From: Chitinophagales bacterium
GTDB taxonomy: Bacteria > Bacteroidota > Bacteroidia > Chitinophagales > UBA2359
Assembly (NCBI GenBank): GCA_016787295.1
Contig: JAEUUX010000069.1
Location: forward strand, 1 to 48,721
Direction: 5' to 3'
DNA length: 48,721 nucleotides
Shown piece after piece: positions 1 to 8,316 of the stretch. The notes beneath the pieces are model-generated. The model did not search any database. It was given only the letters and a program-made list of their open reading frames with translations, and was not told the origin of the DNA. The first letter of the stretch is position 1. The number at the start of each line of letters is the position of its first letter. The position numbers and the translations under genes were made by a program.

Positions 1-323
1 GAGGTCATCAGAAAATCGGTGTATAAGTCCATTACGGCGGCATATTTCATTTTTAAACTGTTTTTCTTACTATTTTGGCACAAAGATAAGCAACTGTTTT
101 TTATTTATAACATCCAAATTTTTTCACTGCGTAATGTCAGATACTAATTTGGTTTATCTTGTTTTTGTTTTTCGAATAACCCCCAAAGTACTTGTCTTTC
201 AAAGTTTATTTTGTGGTAGCATTTTTTCGTGGGTGCAAAAGTACAAATTTTTATGGAATTTGCCAAATGTTCGTTACTGCTTACACAAATTTAGTGGTGT
301 TTGAGCGGTATTATTGATTTTAT
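1..323. other. Intergenic region with outward promoter
   Basis: No coding region can be supported here. The stretch is AT-rich and holds a good leftward Bacteroidota-type promoter (separate entry), so it is probably the upstream region of a minus-strand gene lying left of the window. Confidence 0.6.
236..266 (-). promoter_or_regulatory. Bacteroidota sigma-ABfA-type promoter, leftward
   Basis: On the minus strand the sequence reads TTG (264-266), 20 bases, then TACTTTTG (236-243). This matches the Bacteroidota housekeeping pattern TTG-N17-23-TAnnTTTG. The gene it serves would start left of base 1. Confidence 0.5.
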
Positions 324-911
324 TTACTGCAAACGAACAAAATAAATATGTTGTGGAATACCAAACTCTTTGATACCATAGCCATTAGTCGAAGGGTCAG
401 AGGAGTAAATTTGCATGGTATTGTTGAGGAGGTCTATGGATTTGACAATGCCACAATGTCCCCAAGTCCAACTACCCAAGTTGCTTTGCCAAAATTGTAA
501 AAAATCACCTGCTTTGACCTTATCAAGTTGTTTGATAGGTGTACCGATTCCTTTTTGGCTAAGGGCATAGACCACACCTGTTGGAATAGGTGAATTTTGT
601 TGCAATAAATCTGGAATAGGTTTGGAAGTTATAATGTTGATTCGGGCTTTATCAATTTTGTTGAGCGGATAAAAATGTTCAAGAATTTTTACTACAAATT
701 CTGTGCAAACGGCTTGTTCATAAGTGGGAGATATTTGTTTGCCATAGCGCAGAATGGTATCCAAAACGCATTGATTCAAACGAGGAAGATGTGTAGTACT
801 ACTTTCTGTGGTGGGTGACGAAACCATAGGCATATCGGAGCGAACATCGGAGCAAAAACAGCAAAAACAACACCCTACCAACACTAAACCATGATATAGG
901 AGATTTTTCAT
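324..911 (-). CDS. Exported amidase/CHAP-like hypothetical protein
   Basis: About 195 aa from the ATG at 911. The reading frame stays open further upstream, but this start gives a Met-Lys-Asn start followed by a hydrophobic, Cys-rich export signal, while the upstream part has no protein character. The mature part carries a Cys in AVCTEFVVKIL and a later GDFLQFW ... WGHCGIV stretch. That Cys-then-His order is typical of NlpC/P60- and CHAP-type peptidoglycan amidases, which cut cell-wall peptides in the periplasm. I assign the fold by pattern only. It could equally be a small exported protein of another papain-like family. It is divergent from dgkA. Confidence 0.6.
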   Translation of the reverse strand: MKNLLYHGLVLVGCCFCCFCSDVRSDMPMVSSPTTESSTTHLPRLNQCVLDTILRYGKQISPTYEQAVCTEFVVKILEHFYPLNKIDKARINIITSKPIPDLLQQNSPIPTGVVYALSQKGIGTPIKQLDKVKAGDFLQFWQSNLGSWTWGHCGIVKSIDLLNNTMQIYSSDPSTNGYGIKEFGIPQHIYFVRLQ

Positions 912-965
912 ACAAAAATTTTTCGCCTTAACGCTGTTTTGTGCGAATTTATTGCCAAACTGTTG

Positions 966-973
966 TAACTTTG
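966..973 (+). promoter_or_regulatory. -7 box upstream of dgkA
   Basis: TAACTTTG matches the TAnnTTTG element. A TTG lies at 939-941, 24 bases upstream, slightly longer than the usual gap. It is 25 bases before the chosen dgkA start. Confidence 0.4.
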
Positions 974-997
974 TGCTGTAAGAAAGGAATATATTGT

Positions 998-1429
998 ATG
1001 AAATCTTTGCCAACACGCACCAGCACTCCCAAACAAGATGCGCCAAAAGAGTCAATTTGGCGCAAAGAATGGCGCAGTTTTGGTTTTGCTTGGCGCGGTA
1101 TTGCCACCAGTAGCCGCCACGAAACTCACCTGCAATTCCATTGGATAGCAGCCTTGTTGGTAACATCGGCAAGTTGCTTATTAGATATCAACCGCTATGA
1201 ATGGATAGCGGTGACATTGTGTATGGTGATGGTGCTTGCTGCTGAACTTTTTAACACAGCCATCGAACATCTCACCGATTTGGTTTCGCCCGACTATCAC
1301 CTATTGGCGCAAAAAACCAAAGACGCTGCCGCAGGGGCAGTATTGGTAGTAGCTATAGGAGCAATAGTAGTGGGCGTTGTGGTGTTTTTGCCTAAAATAT
1401 GGACTTTATTTTTACCATTTTTTAAATAA
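998..1429 (+). CDS. dgkA: Diacylglycerol/undecaprenol kinase (DgkA family)
   Basis: 143 aa from the ATG at 998, which leaves out a 19-residue Cys-rich extension that does not fit the family. The protein is a small integral membrane kinase that phosphorylates diacylglycerol or undecaprenol at the inner membrane; in non-Enterobacteria the substrate is more often undecaprenol, feeding the cell-wall lipid carrier. Seen: three hydrophobic segments and the family signature ELFNTAIEHLTDL followed by KDAAAGAVL. The length is slightly above the usual 120-130 aa because of a basic N-terminal tail. The next gene begins seven bases after the stop, suggesting co-transcription. Substrate choice is inferred. 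Confidence 0.88.
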   Translation: MKSLPTRTSTPKQDAPKESIWRKEWRSFGFAWRGIATSSRHETHLQFHWIAALLVTSASCLLDINRYEWIAVTLCMVMVLAAELFNTAIEHLTDLVSPDYHLLAQKTKDAAAGAVLVVAIGAIVVGVVVFLPKIWTLFLPFFK

Positions 1430-1435
1430 AAAGCG

Positions 1436-2206
1436 ATGAAAACTATTTTTGTATCTCTTTTTTTCTGTTTGATAACAGTGCAACTATGTGTGGCACAAAA
1501 TTGGACGGGAGTCTATACGGGCTTTCAATATGGCATGTCAATTGAGGTGCAATTGCAGCAAAAAGGCTCCGAACTCACAGGTGTCTATCGTGATTCGGGC
1601 AACCCTTCGAGCTTGAACGGCACTATCGAAAACGCCACAACCGCACAAGGCACAATGATGAGCGAAGGTATGGAAGTAGCAACTTTTGTAGCTGTTTTGA
1701 ATGGTGCCGCTCTCAATATGCAAATCAATCTTTTGGGCTTATTGCCTGTGACGTTTGAACTCACAAAAAGTAGCGAACAAAGTACAACAAAAAATGATGC
1801 AAGTGCTTCGAGTAGTGGCATGTCGGCATCGTCATCGACGGCAGGAGGGAGGGGAGACAAGCATTCGCGCGACGGACAGTTGTTGGGTGCGTGGGTGCGT
1901 GAGTCGATTATCAATAGTGGTGGTTATGGCAATATGGCAAGTTTTTCGACGGCTTATTACCTGAATTTTTATGCCGATGGTAGCTGCACGGAGGAGAGCG
2001 AATCGGCAGGCGGCGGTGGTGATTGGTCATACAGCGGTGGCGGTCGCAGCATGGATTTTCGCGGTTTTTGGTACAGCGAAAATGGCAATTTATATGTTAA
2101 ACAAAATGCTACGGACAACTATGTTTTGTATGCCAAATACCAATTTTATGATGGCAATTTGGTACTGACAAACACACAAGGTAAACGGGATATTTATCAT
2201 CGATGA
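1436..2206 (+). CDS. Exported hypothetical protein
   Basis: 256 aa with a clear Sec signal peptide (MKTIFVSLFFCLITVQLCVA, cleavage near residue 20). The mature protein starts with a beta-rich module of about 90 residues containing WTGVYTGFQYG and GSELTGVYRDSG, a pattern shared by small exported proteins that form lipocalin-like barrels. A Ser/Thr/Gly-rich linker (about 115-145) follows, then a second beta-rich part with Gly-rich GGGDWSYSGGGRSMDF. I do not recognise a named family. It follows dgkA by six bases and ends at a terminator hairpin. Confidence 0.65.
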   Translation: MKTIFVSLFFCLITVQLCVAQNWTGVYTGFQYGMSIEVQLQQKGSELTGVYRDSGNPSSLNGTIENATTAQGTMMSEGMEVATFVAVLNGAALNMQINLLGLLPVTFELTKSSEQSTTKNDASASSSGMSASSSTAGGRGDKHSRDGQLLGAWVRESIINSGGYGNMASFSTAYYLNFYADGSCTEESESAGGGGDWSYSGGGRSMDFRGFWYSENGNLYVKQNATDNYVLYAKYQFYDGNLVLTNTQGKRDIYHR

Positions 2207-2210
2207 ACAC

Positions 2211-2246
2211 AAAAAAAACGGCGGAATTATTTCTGCCGTTTTTTGT
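2211..2246 (+). terminator. Rho-independent terminator after 1436-2206
   Basis: AAAACGGCGGAA ... TTCTGCCGTTTT forms a hairpin with one G-T pair and a T-rich tail. It is directly downstream of the exported-protein gene. Confidence 0.7.
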
Positions 2247-2298
2247 TTTATTAAAGGTTTCGAAAATGTGAAGACCATGAGGCGATTCGGCATACATT

Positions 2299-2418
2299 GT
2301 TCGAATGGCGAAGCGCGTTAGGGATGTGGCGGGTGGCGTTAGCCAGTGCGTAGCTTGCGAAGCACCGTAGCAAAGCGAAGCCCAGAACAGCCCGACCCGC
2401 AGGGAAACGCCCCAAAAA
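2299..2418 (+). repeat. Dispersed ~120-bp structured repeat, copy 1
   Basis: Begins GTTCGAATGGCGAAGCGCG and ends with CCCGACCCGCAGGGAAACGC. The middle carries the GGCGTTAGCCAGTGCG hairpin variant. The same ends recur at 12824, 27304, 42841 (reversed) and 44254. Copy 1 lies 0.4 kb before the CRISPR locus. Confidence 0.9.
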
Positions 2419-2483
2419 TAAGATTTGGTAACGATATTAAAAAAGGGGCGGCTCCATTGAGAAAGTGGTAATAATAGAGAGAA

Positions 2484-2594
2484 GTGTACATTAAACAACA
2501 TGAGAAAATACCTTTTGATAAGGCGGCATTGGGTAGTACAGCAAAAATGGCAATAACAAAAAGTATGATGACGATTTTAGCCGATAAACCCTGA
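2484..2594 (+). pseudogene. Possible gene remnant, protein-like 36 codons
   Basis: An open frame from a GTG to TGA reads VYIKQHEKIPFDKAALGSTA followed by a Met/Thr-rich tail, and has ordinary protein composition. It has no ATG start and stops crowd just upstream. It sits between a dispersed repeat and a tandem repeat. I read it tentatively as the 3' tail of a decayed gene; chance is a real alternative. Confidence 0.2.
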
Positions 2595-2600
2595 AGGTGG

Positions 2601-2682
2601 CAAGAGCAATGCGGCATTTCTCATGAGAAATGGAGTAAAGAACAAGAGCAATGCGGCGTTTCTCATGAGAAATGGAGTAAAG
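2601..2682 (+). repeat. Two tandem 42-bp units with inner palindrome
   Basis: Two 40-base units (2601-2640 and 2643-2682), two bases apart, differ at one position (GCGGCATTTC versus GCGGCGTTTC). Each contains the perfect palindrome TTTCTCATGAGAAA. This is tandem duplication and not a CRISPR array, since there is no spacer. Confidence 0.8.
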
Positions 2683-2843
2683 CGCATGAGATACATTTTA
2701 TTGTCATTACCCAAAATATTGCTGCTTTTGCGTTTGCTCATTATCGCACAAATTTGAACATTTTTTAATTTTTTTAATCATTTTAATACTGGAAGACGGT
2801 TTTTGATGTAGTGCATTAATTTTTTGTGTTTGAAAATTCTTTT

Positions 2844-3611
2844 TTATATATGCCACTTTTGGAGGTCAAAAACAACGCGATTGGGCGTTTCGTCCGATTT
2901 TTCGTGCAACCATTGTGCTATGGCAGGAGGAACAGGCTGGTGCAAATGTTGGAGAAATTGCTCGTGTGTGGCAAACCGCTGCAAGACCAAACGTCCGCAG
3001 ACGGGTTTGCTATCGCGCTGCCTAATACCCGTGTAAGTGCCGAGCAGTAAAGGTAGGTCTTGCCAACGATGGTGGGCGCAGTAGAGGATAGCCAAAGCAA
3101 CGAAATGTTTGTCGTTTTGGAAGTGCAATACAAGGTGGTTGGAGGTGGTGTTGACAGCGGCGGGTGGATAGGTGTGGACGGGTTGCTGGTCGACATAGAA
3201 AGTCAAGACGGCGGTGGGACGTTCGGCGATGGCGGTGGTGAGTTGGGCGCAAAGGACTTTCTGTTCTATCTGGCTATAATAGTAGTAGGCATGGTAGAGT
3301 GTTTGGTTGGGAGCGGCGGTAGTTTGGAGGTGAGTAGCCTCGAATGTGCAGGTGTAAGGAGCGGTGGGTAGTAGCTGGTAGGAGATTTGGTAATGTGCAA
3401 GGATATTGTTAATGACCGCCACAATTTTTTGCGGATTATAGCTGGGGGATAGATGGGTAGGACTGCGAAGTTTGCTTAAATTACCTGCTCCTGCGATGGT
3501 TGCAATGGTGCGTTGCGGGATTTTGTGTGCCTGCAAAAACTTGAGTAATTCATCAAGTATTTGGCAGGCAGTATGTAACTTTTTGGGGGTATCAGAAGGT
3601 AGTTGTAACAT
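2844..3611 (-). CDS. Hypothetical protein divergent from cas10
   Basis: 255 aa from the ATG at 3611. The N-terminal ~75 residues are helical and could form a helix-turn-helix (LLKFLQAHKIPQRTIATIAG). The rest is beta-rich, with YYYYSQIEQ, HLVLHFQNDKHFVALAILY and a conserved-looking LLLGTYTGIRQRD ... VCGRLVLQRF stretch near the C terminus. I recognise no named family. It shares a 146-bp promoter region with the CRISPR operon and has a -7 box 20 bases before its start. Regulation of the cas operon or an accessory role is possible but not shown. Confidence 0.65.
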   Translation of the reverse strand: MLQLPSDTPKKLHTACQILDELLKFLQAHKIPQRTIATIAGAGNLSKLRSPTHLSPSYNPQKIVAVINNILAHYQISYQLLPTAPYTCTFEATHLQTTAAPNQTLYHAYYYYSQIEQKVLCAQLTTAIAERPTAVLTFYVDQQPVHTYPPAAVNTTSNHLVLHFQNDKHFVALAILYCAHHRWQDLPLLLGTYTGIRQRDSKPVCGRLVLQRFATHEQFLQHLHQPVPPAIAQWLHEKSDETPNRVVFDLQKWHI

Positions 3612-3630
3612 ATCGGTTGGACTTTGGGTG

Positions 3631-3638
3631 CAAAGGTA
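3631..3638 (-). promoter_or_regulatory. -7 box for the divergent gene
   Basis: The minus strand reads TACCTTTG, a TAnnTTTG match, 20 bases upstream of the ATG at 3611. No TTG is seen at the usual distance, so the leader would be very short. Confidence 0.4.
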
Positions 3639-3678
3639 GGAATTTTTGGGAAATCGGTGGAATATTCCTGTTTTTCTT

Positions 3679-3708
3679 TTGAATAAAAAAAGAATTACCT
3701 TACTTTTG
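3679..3708 (+). promoter_or_regulatory. Promoter of the type III-A cas operon
   Basis: TTG at 3679-3681, exactly 19 bases, then TACTTTTG at 3701-3708: a full match to the Bacteroidota housekeeping promoter. The cas10 ATG is 50 bases downstream. The divergent -7 box at 3631 is only ~40 bases away, so one bound regulator could affect both. Confidence 0.65.
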
Positions 3709-3757
3709 CGGCTGGAAAATAACCTATACCTTATTTATTACAATTTATAGCTTAACA

Positions 3758-6073
3758 ATGGACAAAAAAACACTTTTTTTATATAGCTTACTAAAAGAAT
3801 ATATAAACGAAAACAACATAGGCAATGGTGATACATATAATAAACAAAGCATATGTAATTTTGATGTTTTGTTACTGGACGCAGAAAAGTATGTATCAAT
3901 TTGCGATGACACTGATAGCGAATTTGTTGTTTCTGCACTTTCTATTGTTGATAACAATCAAGCACTATATGTTCAAGAAGAAAAGTTATCAACTGAAAAT
4001 AGTTTTCCCATAGAACAACCCAACGATAGTGATGTTTATAGTCAATATGAATCAGAATTACATATTCTCCTTACTCAAAATCATGACCTTGTAAATTTAG
4101 CAAATACTGTTTTTGCTCTCCAAAAACAGTATTTGTGGAGCTATTTACATAATAGATCAGGTGCTAACACACTTAGCAGTTTCGAATTTTTGAAATCGCG
4201 AGCTGCTTTTGCACAATGTTTGGCTACACCTAATTTTGATAAAAATCACCCCTTTTTACTATTTTGTGGTGACATTTCAGGAATACAAGAATTTATTTAC
4301 AATATTTATTCACGAAAGGCAGCGAAAAGTATCAAAGGACGTTCTTTTTATTTACAATTATTAGTTGATACTATTACACAACATATTATACAAGAAACAC
4401 AAACAAGTATTGCTAATGTTATATACTCAAGTGGTGGAAAGTTTTTTATGTTATTACCTAATACTCTCGAAGTTCGAGAAACACTGCTTGTTTTAGAAAA
4501 TACTATTGCTAAAAATATCTATGAAGAACACAAAGGGAATTTGTATGTTTGCATGGATTTTGTGCCATTTGGAATTGATACTACTAATGATAACAATAAT
4601 TATTACAGGATAGAATGCAGTCAAAAACTGTTAGATGGTAATACCCCTATGGGTATGGGGGACTTATGGAAATTAATATCAGAAAAAACAGCTTTAAAGA
4701 AACGCACTAAATTTAGGAATGTATTTTTAGAGTCAGAAAGTAATTTCGACCGTTTTTTTGCAGGTAATTTAAACGAAGACTACGATGGTTCAAATACGGC
4801 AGTTTGTGCGGTATCTGGCTTGCCTGTCGAAAAAACAGTAGATAATTTAATAGATCGCGATGAAAATAAGTACAAATTTGATCTTGATGATGAAAATAAT
4901 ATCTTTGTGCTTCCCGAAATTGTACAACAAACCAAAATCGGTGAGCAACTAAAAGATGCACGATATTACGTAACGAGCCAACAAGATGCTGGACATCAAC
5001 CTTTAAAATTAGGGATATATCATCGCCTATTGGAAGAAAATGATTTGGTAAATAACTCTCTTCCCATTCAAATTATCAACCCCAAATCAAGTGATAAATT
5101 GTCTGATTTTATAAACGAACGGCGACAGAGCGTGGGTATTTGTTTTTATGGTGGCAATGAACAAGCTATTAGTACTCAAAATTCTCAAAAGTGGAAAACT
5201 TTTGAAGAATTGGCAGAACCAGACGAAAATAAACATTTTAACAAACTTGGTATCTTGCGGATGGATGTAGATAATCTAAATACTTTGTTTACAGGTGAAA
5301 GATTAGACAGAAAACACCAAACTTTTGCAGGTTATTCTTTCTTGTCTATGCAACTAGATTGGTTTTTTAGCGGCTACCTTAATACTGTTCGTAATAGCAA
5401 CGAATTTAAAGACCACATAAATTTGTTATATGCGGGTGGTGACGATCTTTGTGCAGTTGGCAGATGGGATAAAGTAATTGAATTTGCCCAAAAAACACAA
5501 GAAGCATTTTCTAATTATGTACAAAATGACGGAATTACTATTTCGGCAGGTATTAGCCTCGTATCCCCTAAATTTCCAATTACCAAAGCCATCGAACTAG
5601 CAAAATACGCGTTAGACAAAGCCAAAGATTATCGCAATGAACAAACACTTAGTTTGCAACAAATTAATAATCAAATTTTAGACCCCCAAAAAAATGCTAT
5701 ACATTTATTAAATCTTAGTGTTAGTTGGGAAGAATTTGATTTTGTTTTTCAGTTAAAGCAGGTGTTTTATGATATGCTTCAAACTAACAAACTTAGTAAG
5801 GGCATAATGTACAAACTGTTAACATTTCAACAACTGAAAAATCAACAATTACTTGATTGGCATTGGAAAGCCGCCTATACTTTTGCAAAATTAAAAGACA
5901 AACATAATGCGCAATTGTTCGGTAGCTTAAAAATTGCTCTTTGTACAGGTAATTTTGACTATAATGACCCAACCAACAAAGTTTCTTATAAAATTACTGG
6001 CAATAATGCTCGAGAGCGAATGTTAGACCTTATTTGCTTGGCAGTTACATTGGCAGAATATTATTCACGTTAA
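3758..6073 (+). CDS. cas10: Cas10/Csm1, type III-A large subunit
   Basis: 771 aa. Cas10 organises the Csm complex and, when target RNA binds, makes cyclic oligoadenylates in its second palm domain. Seen: GDISGIQEF at about 171-179 (palm 1), SGGKFF at 225-230, and the intact cyclase motif GGDD at 560-563, followed by the helical C-terminal domain. The N-terminal ~165 residues correspond to the HD region in length, but the usual LLHDIGK near the start and the later YDH are absent (the latter region reads LSSFEFLKSRAAFA). The zinc-finger region keeps one Cys (C350, CAVSG) in place of a CxxC pair. DNase activity is therefore probably lost while signalling is kept. It is first in a six-gene AT-rich operon. 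Confidence 0.95.
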   Translation: MDKKTLFLYSLLKEYINENNIGNGDTYNKQSICNFDVLLLDAEKYVSICDDTDSEFVVSALSIVDNNQALYVQEEKLSTENSFPIEQPNDSDVYSQYESELHILLTQNHDLVNLANTVFALQKQYLWSYLHNRSGANTLSSFEFLKSRAAFAQCLATPNFDKNHPFLLFCGDISGIQEFIYNIYSRKAAKSIKGRSFYLQLLVDTITQHIIQETQTSIANVIYSSGGKFFMLLPNTLEVRETLLVLENTIAKNIYEEHKGNLYVCMDFVPFGIDTTNDNNNYYRIECSQKLLDGNTPMGMGDLWKLISEKTALKKRTKFRNVFLESESNFDRFFAGNLNEDYDGSNTAVCAVSGLPVEKTVDNLIDRDENKYKFDLDDENNIFVLPEIVQQTKIGEQLKDARYYVTSQQDAGHQPLKLGIYHRLLEENDLVNNSLPIQIINPKSSDKLSDFINERRQSVGICFYGGNEQAISTQNSQKWKTFEELAEPDENKHFNKLGILRMDVDNLNTLFTGERLDRKHQTFAGYSFLSMQLDWFFSGYLNTVRNSNEFKDHINLLYAGGDDLCAVGRWDKVIEFAQKTQEAFSNYVQNDGITISAGISLVSPKFPITKAIELAKYALDKAKDYRNEQTLSLQQINNQILDPQKNAIHLLNLSVSWEEFDFVFQLKQVFYDMLQTNKLSKGIMYKLLTFQQLKNQQLLDWHWKAAYTFAKLKDKHNAQLFGSLKIALCTGNFDYNDPTNKVSYKITGNNARERMLDLICLAVTLAEYYSR

Positions 6074-6084
6074 AAATATGCAAT

Positions 6085-6561
6085 ATGTTCCATTATCCTG
6101 AAAAAAAGTTATTACCTAAATGGGTGACAGAGGGTATCGAGCGCGATACTATCACTTGGGCAGAAAGTTTTGCTAAATATCTTGTATCAAAAAATCTAAT
6201 TGATGCTAAAGGTGAGAAAGTACTAAAAAAAAATGCCGGTGGTAAAGAGTATGAGGTAACGGTAGAGCCTCTTACCACCTCACAAATACGCCGTTTTTTT
6301 GGAGAGGTTAAACGAATTTCTAATTCTGACAATATCTTTCAAGAAAAGGATTCTATTCTTATGCTAAAACCACAATTAGCATATGCTGTAGGACGAGCTA
6401 AAAGTCGTGAAGACAAAATAAAAGACTTCTATGAGCAATTATCAATTGCTTTAGATACTATTCGTTTAGATAATGATGAAAATTGTGAAAAAGATTTCAG
6501 AAATTTCGTTAAAATCTATGAAGCAATAATTGCTTATCACAAAGCTAATAATGGCAAATAA
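6085..6561 (+). CDS. csm2: Csm2, type III-A small subunit
   Basis: 158 aa from the ATG at 6085, eleven bases after cas10. The frame is open upstream, but that part overlaps the cas10 end and is not Csm2-like. Csm2 proteins form the inner filament of the Csm complex and contact the crRNA-target duplex. Seen: a helical protein with the family stretch LTTSQIRRFFGEVKRI and LMLKPQLAYAVGRAK, plus a C-terminal helix with FRNFVKIYEAIIAYHK. Length fits the family (about 120-160 aa). It marks the system as III-A rather than III-B. Confidence 0.92.
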   Translation: MFHYPEKKLLPKWVTEGIERDTITWAESFAKYLVSKNLIDAKGEKVLKKNAGGKEYEVTVEPLTTSQIRRFFGEVKRISNSDNIFQEKDSILMLKPQLAYAVGRAKSREDKIKDFYEQLSIALDTIRLDNDENCEKDFRNFVKIYEAIIAYHKANNGK

Positions 6562-6580
6562 TTTTTAAAAAAATAAATCA

Positions 6581-7246
6581 ATGAAACTTTTTAAAAAAAT
6601 CATTTTCACAGGCACCCTTAAATGTGTCACAGGTCTTCATATCGGAGACAGCAAAGAAAGTTCCGAAATAGGCGGAGTTGATGCTCCCGTAGTGCGTCGT
6701 AAAGACAATAACCAACCATATATTCCGGGAAGCTCTTTAAAAGGTAAAATTAGGTGTCTCTTAGAACAAGTTGCAGGCGAGAATCTTAATAGTAAAGCAC
6801 AAAATAATGGTTCATGTATTTGCCGTCTTTTTGGTGCTTCTGAAAATAAAAACCTAAAATACGAAAGTTGCCAATCGCGCCTAATTGTCCGTGATGCTTA
6901 TATGAACGAAACTACTGTTAAACTGTTTTCAAAATTAGATACTGAATTACCTTTTACAGAGATTAAATTCGAAAACAGCATTAACCGAATTAAAGGTTCA
7001 GCAGATAGTCCTAGACAATTCGAGCGTATTCCAGCAGGAGCTATATTTAACATCGAGTTTGTTATCAATATTTTTGCAGATACGTCTACAAATGCCAAAA
7101 ACAACCAAATAGAGTTCATTAATAAGCTAAAAGAAGGAATTGATTTGCTTAATAATGACTATTTAGGAGGTAGTGGCTCGCGAGGCTATGGACAAGTTGA
7201 AATTGAATTAAATTCTCCTCAAGAAAAAATTTACAATAATGCTTAA
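6581..7246 (+). CDS. csm3: Csm3, backbone subunit and target-RNA nuclease
   Basis: 221 aa. Csm3 forms the repeated RAMP backbone on the crRNA and cuts the bound target RNA every six nucleotides. Seen: EIGGVDAPV with the catalytic Asp at position 34 (equivalent to D33 of studied Csm3 proteins), then YIPGSSLKGKIR, and a Gly-rich GGSGSRGYGQVEIE near the C terminus. The catalytic Asp is present, so RNA slicing should be intact. It overlaps csm4 by eight bases. Confidence 0.95.
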   Translation: MKLFKKIIFTGTLKCVTGLHIGDSKESSEIGGVDAPVVRRKDNNQPYIPGSSLKGKIRCLLEQVAGENLNSKAQNNGSCICRLFGASENKNLKYESCQSRLIVRDAYMNETTVKLFSKLDTELPFTEIKFENSINRIKGSADSPRQFERIPAGAIFNIEFVINIFADTSTNAKNNQIEFINKLKEGIDLLNNDYLGGSGSRGYGQVEIELNSPQEKIYNNA

Positions 7247-8309
7247 AGTATTCCACCTAAAATTTACCGCACCTTTGCATATTAGTAATGTGCGCGAAGA
7301 TTATGCGCAAAGCAATAGGCGTATTCATTCCGATACGCTATATTCCGCAATTATACAAGTTTGGGCATGGTTGGGAAAAAGCGCCAATTTAGCAGGTTTT
7401 GTGGAGAATAGCAGATCCCCTAATTTTACATTGTCCTCCTTATTTCCCTATACCCAAAGTATAACTACCAATAATAGCTCTAAAACCGTTTATTTTCTAC
7501 CGCGTCCTCTTAAAAGTTTTGATTTAACACCAACCGTTATACACGAATTTAAGGGTAAAATGAAACTTTTAAAAGAAATAGAATGGTTAGATGTTGCTAC
7601 CTATACCGAGCAAATACAACAAGCTAAAGGTTATACTCCTAAACGCCAAGAGGTACAACAAATTTATCTATCTAAAGACACCATTAATACCAACTTTTTG
7701 GATAGTCAAATTATTCCTCATGTTAGCATCCCACGCGATGGCGGAGATGCAAATCCTTTTTATGTGGAACAATTGCGTTTTGCTTCCAATAGTGGTTTAT
7801 ATGGCATCTTTGAAGGCAGCGAAACTGATTTTGCTGACTTCAAGGTAGCCATGAATCTCCTACAAGACGAAGGAATTGGAACAGATAAAAGCATGGGTTA
7901 TGGACGTTTCGAGTTTTCTATAGCAGACGAAACAACTACACAACAATTCAAAACACTATTTCAACAAACTGAAACACATACTTATTATACCAATTTGTCA
8001 CTCTATAATCCCGAAAGTTATAGTAGTTTGTTAGAAATGTTGCCACAAAATGACCCAAATGTTGGTTTTGAATGGATAAAACGAGGCGGCTGGATAACAA
8101 GTTTTCCGTACATGACCAAAAGAAAAAAATCAATTTATATGTTTGCAGAAGGAAGTATTTTTAAATCTAATACTCCTTTGACCGAGCATGGCTTTTGTCG
8201 TGATGTAAAACCTGCTATTATTAGCGCTAACGAACACCCTATTTGGCGTGTTGGTAAAAGTTTATTTGTCCCTATCTTATTCCCGTCTCCATCTTCCAAA
8301 AATCTTTAA
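7239..8309 (+). CDS. csm4: Csm4, Cas5-group RAMP subunit
   Basis: 356 aa, starting inside the end of csm3. Csm4 binds the 5' tag of the crRNA and holds Cas10 at the base of the complex. Seen: an N-terminal RAMP strand with LKFTAPLHISN, the Csm4-typical RIHSDTLYSAIIQVW, and a Gly-rich loop GIGTDKSMGYGRFEF. The C-terminal third (GGWITSFPYMTKRKKSIYMF, then HPIWRVGKSLFVPI) also follows the Csm4 pattern. Length is slightly above the usual ~300 aa. Confidence 0.92.
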   Translation: MLKVFHLKFTAPLHISNVREDYAQSNRRIHSDTLYSAIIQVWAWLGKSANLAGFVENSRSPNFTLSSLFPYTQSITTNNSSKTVYFLPRPLKSFDLTPTVIHEFKGKMKLLKEIEWLDVATYTEQIQQAKGYTPKRQEVQQIYLSKDTINTNFLDSQIIPHVSIPRDGGDANPFYVEQLRFASNSGLYGIFEGSETDFADFKVAMNLLQDEGIGTDKSMGYGRFEFSIADETTTQQFKTLFQQTETHTYYTNLSLYNPESYSSLLEMLPQNDPNVGFEWIKRGGWITSFPYMTKRKKSIYMFAEGSIFKSNTPLTEHGFCRDVKPAIISANEHPIWRVGKSLFVPILFPSPSSKNL

Positions 8310-8316
8310 ACAAATC

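Noticed and set aside
2109-2617. Minus-strand open frames over repeat copy 1
   Set aside because: They read through the repeat and have no protein-like pattern; similar frames arise in each repeat copy.
2601-2682. Short repeats near the cas genes as a CRISPR array
   Set aside because: Units are directly adjacent with no spacers; only two copies.
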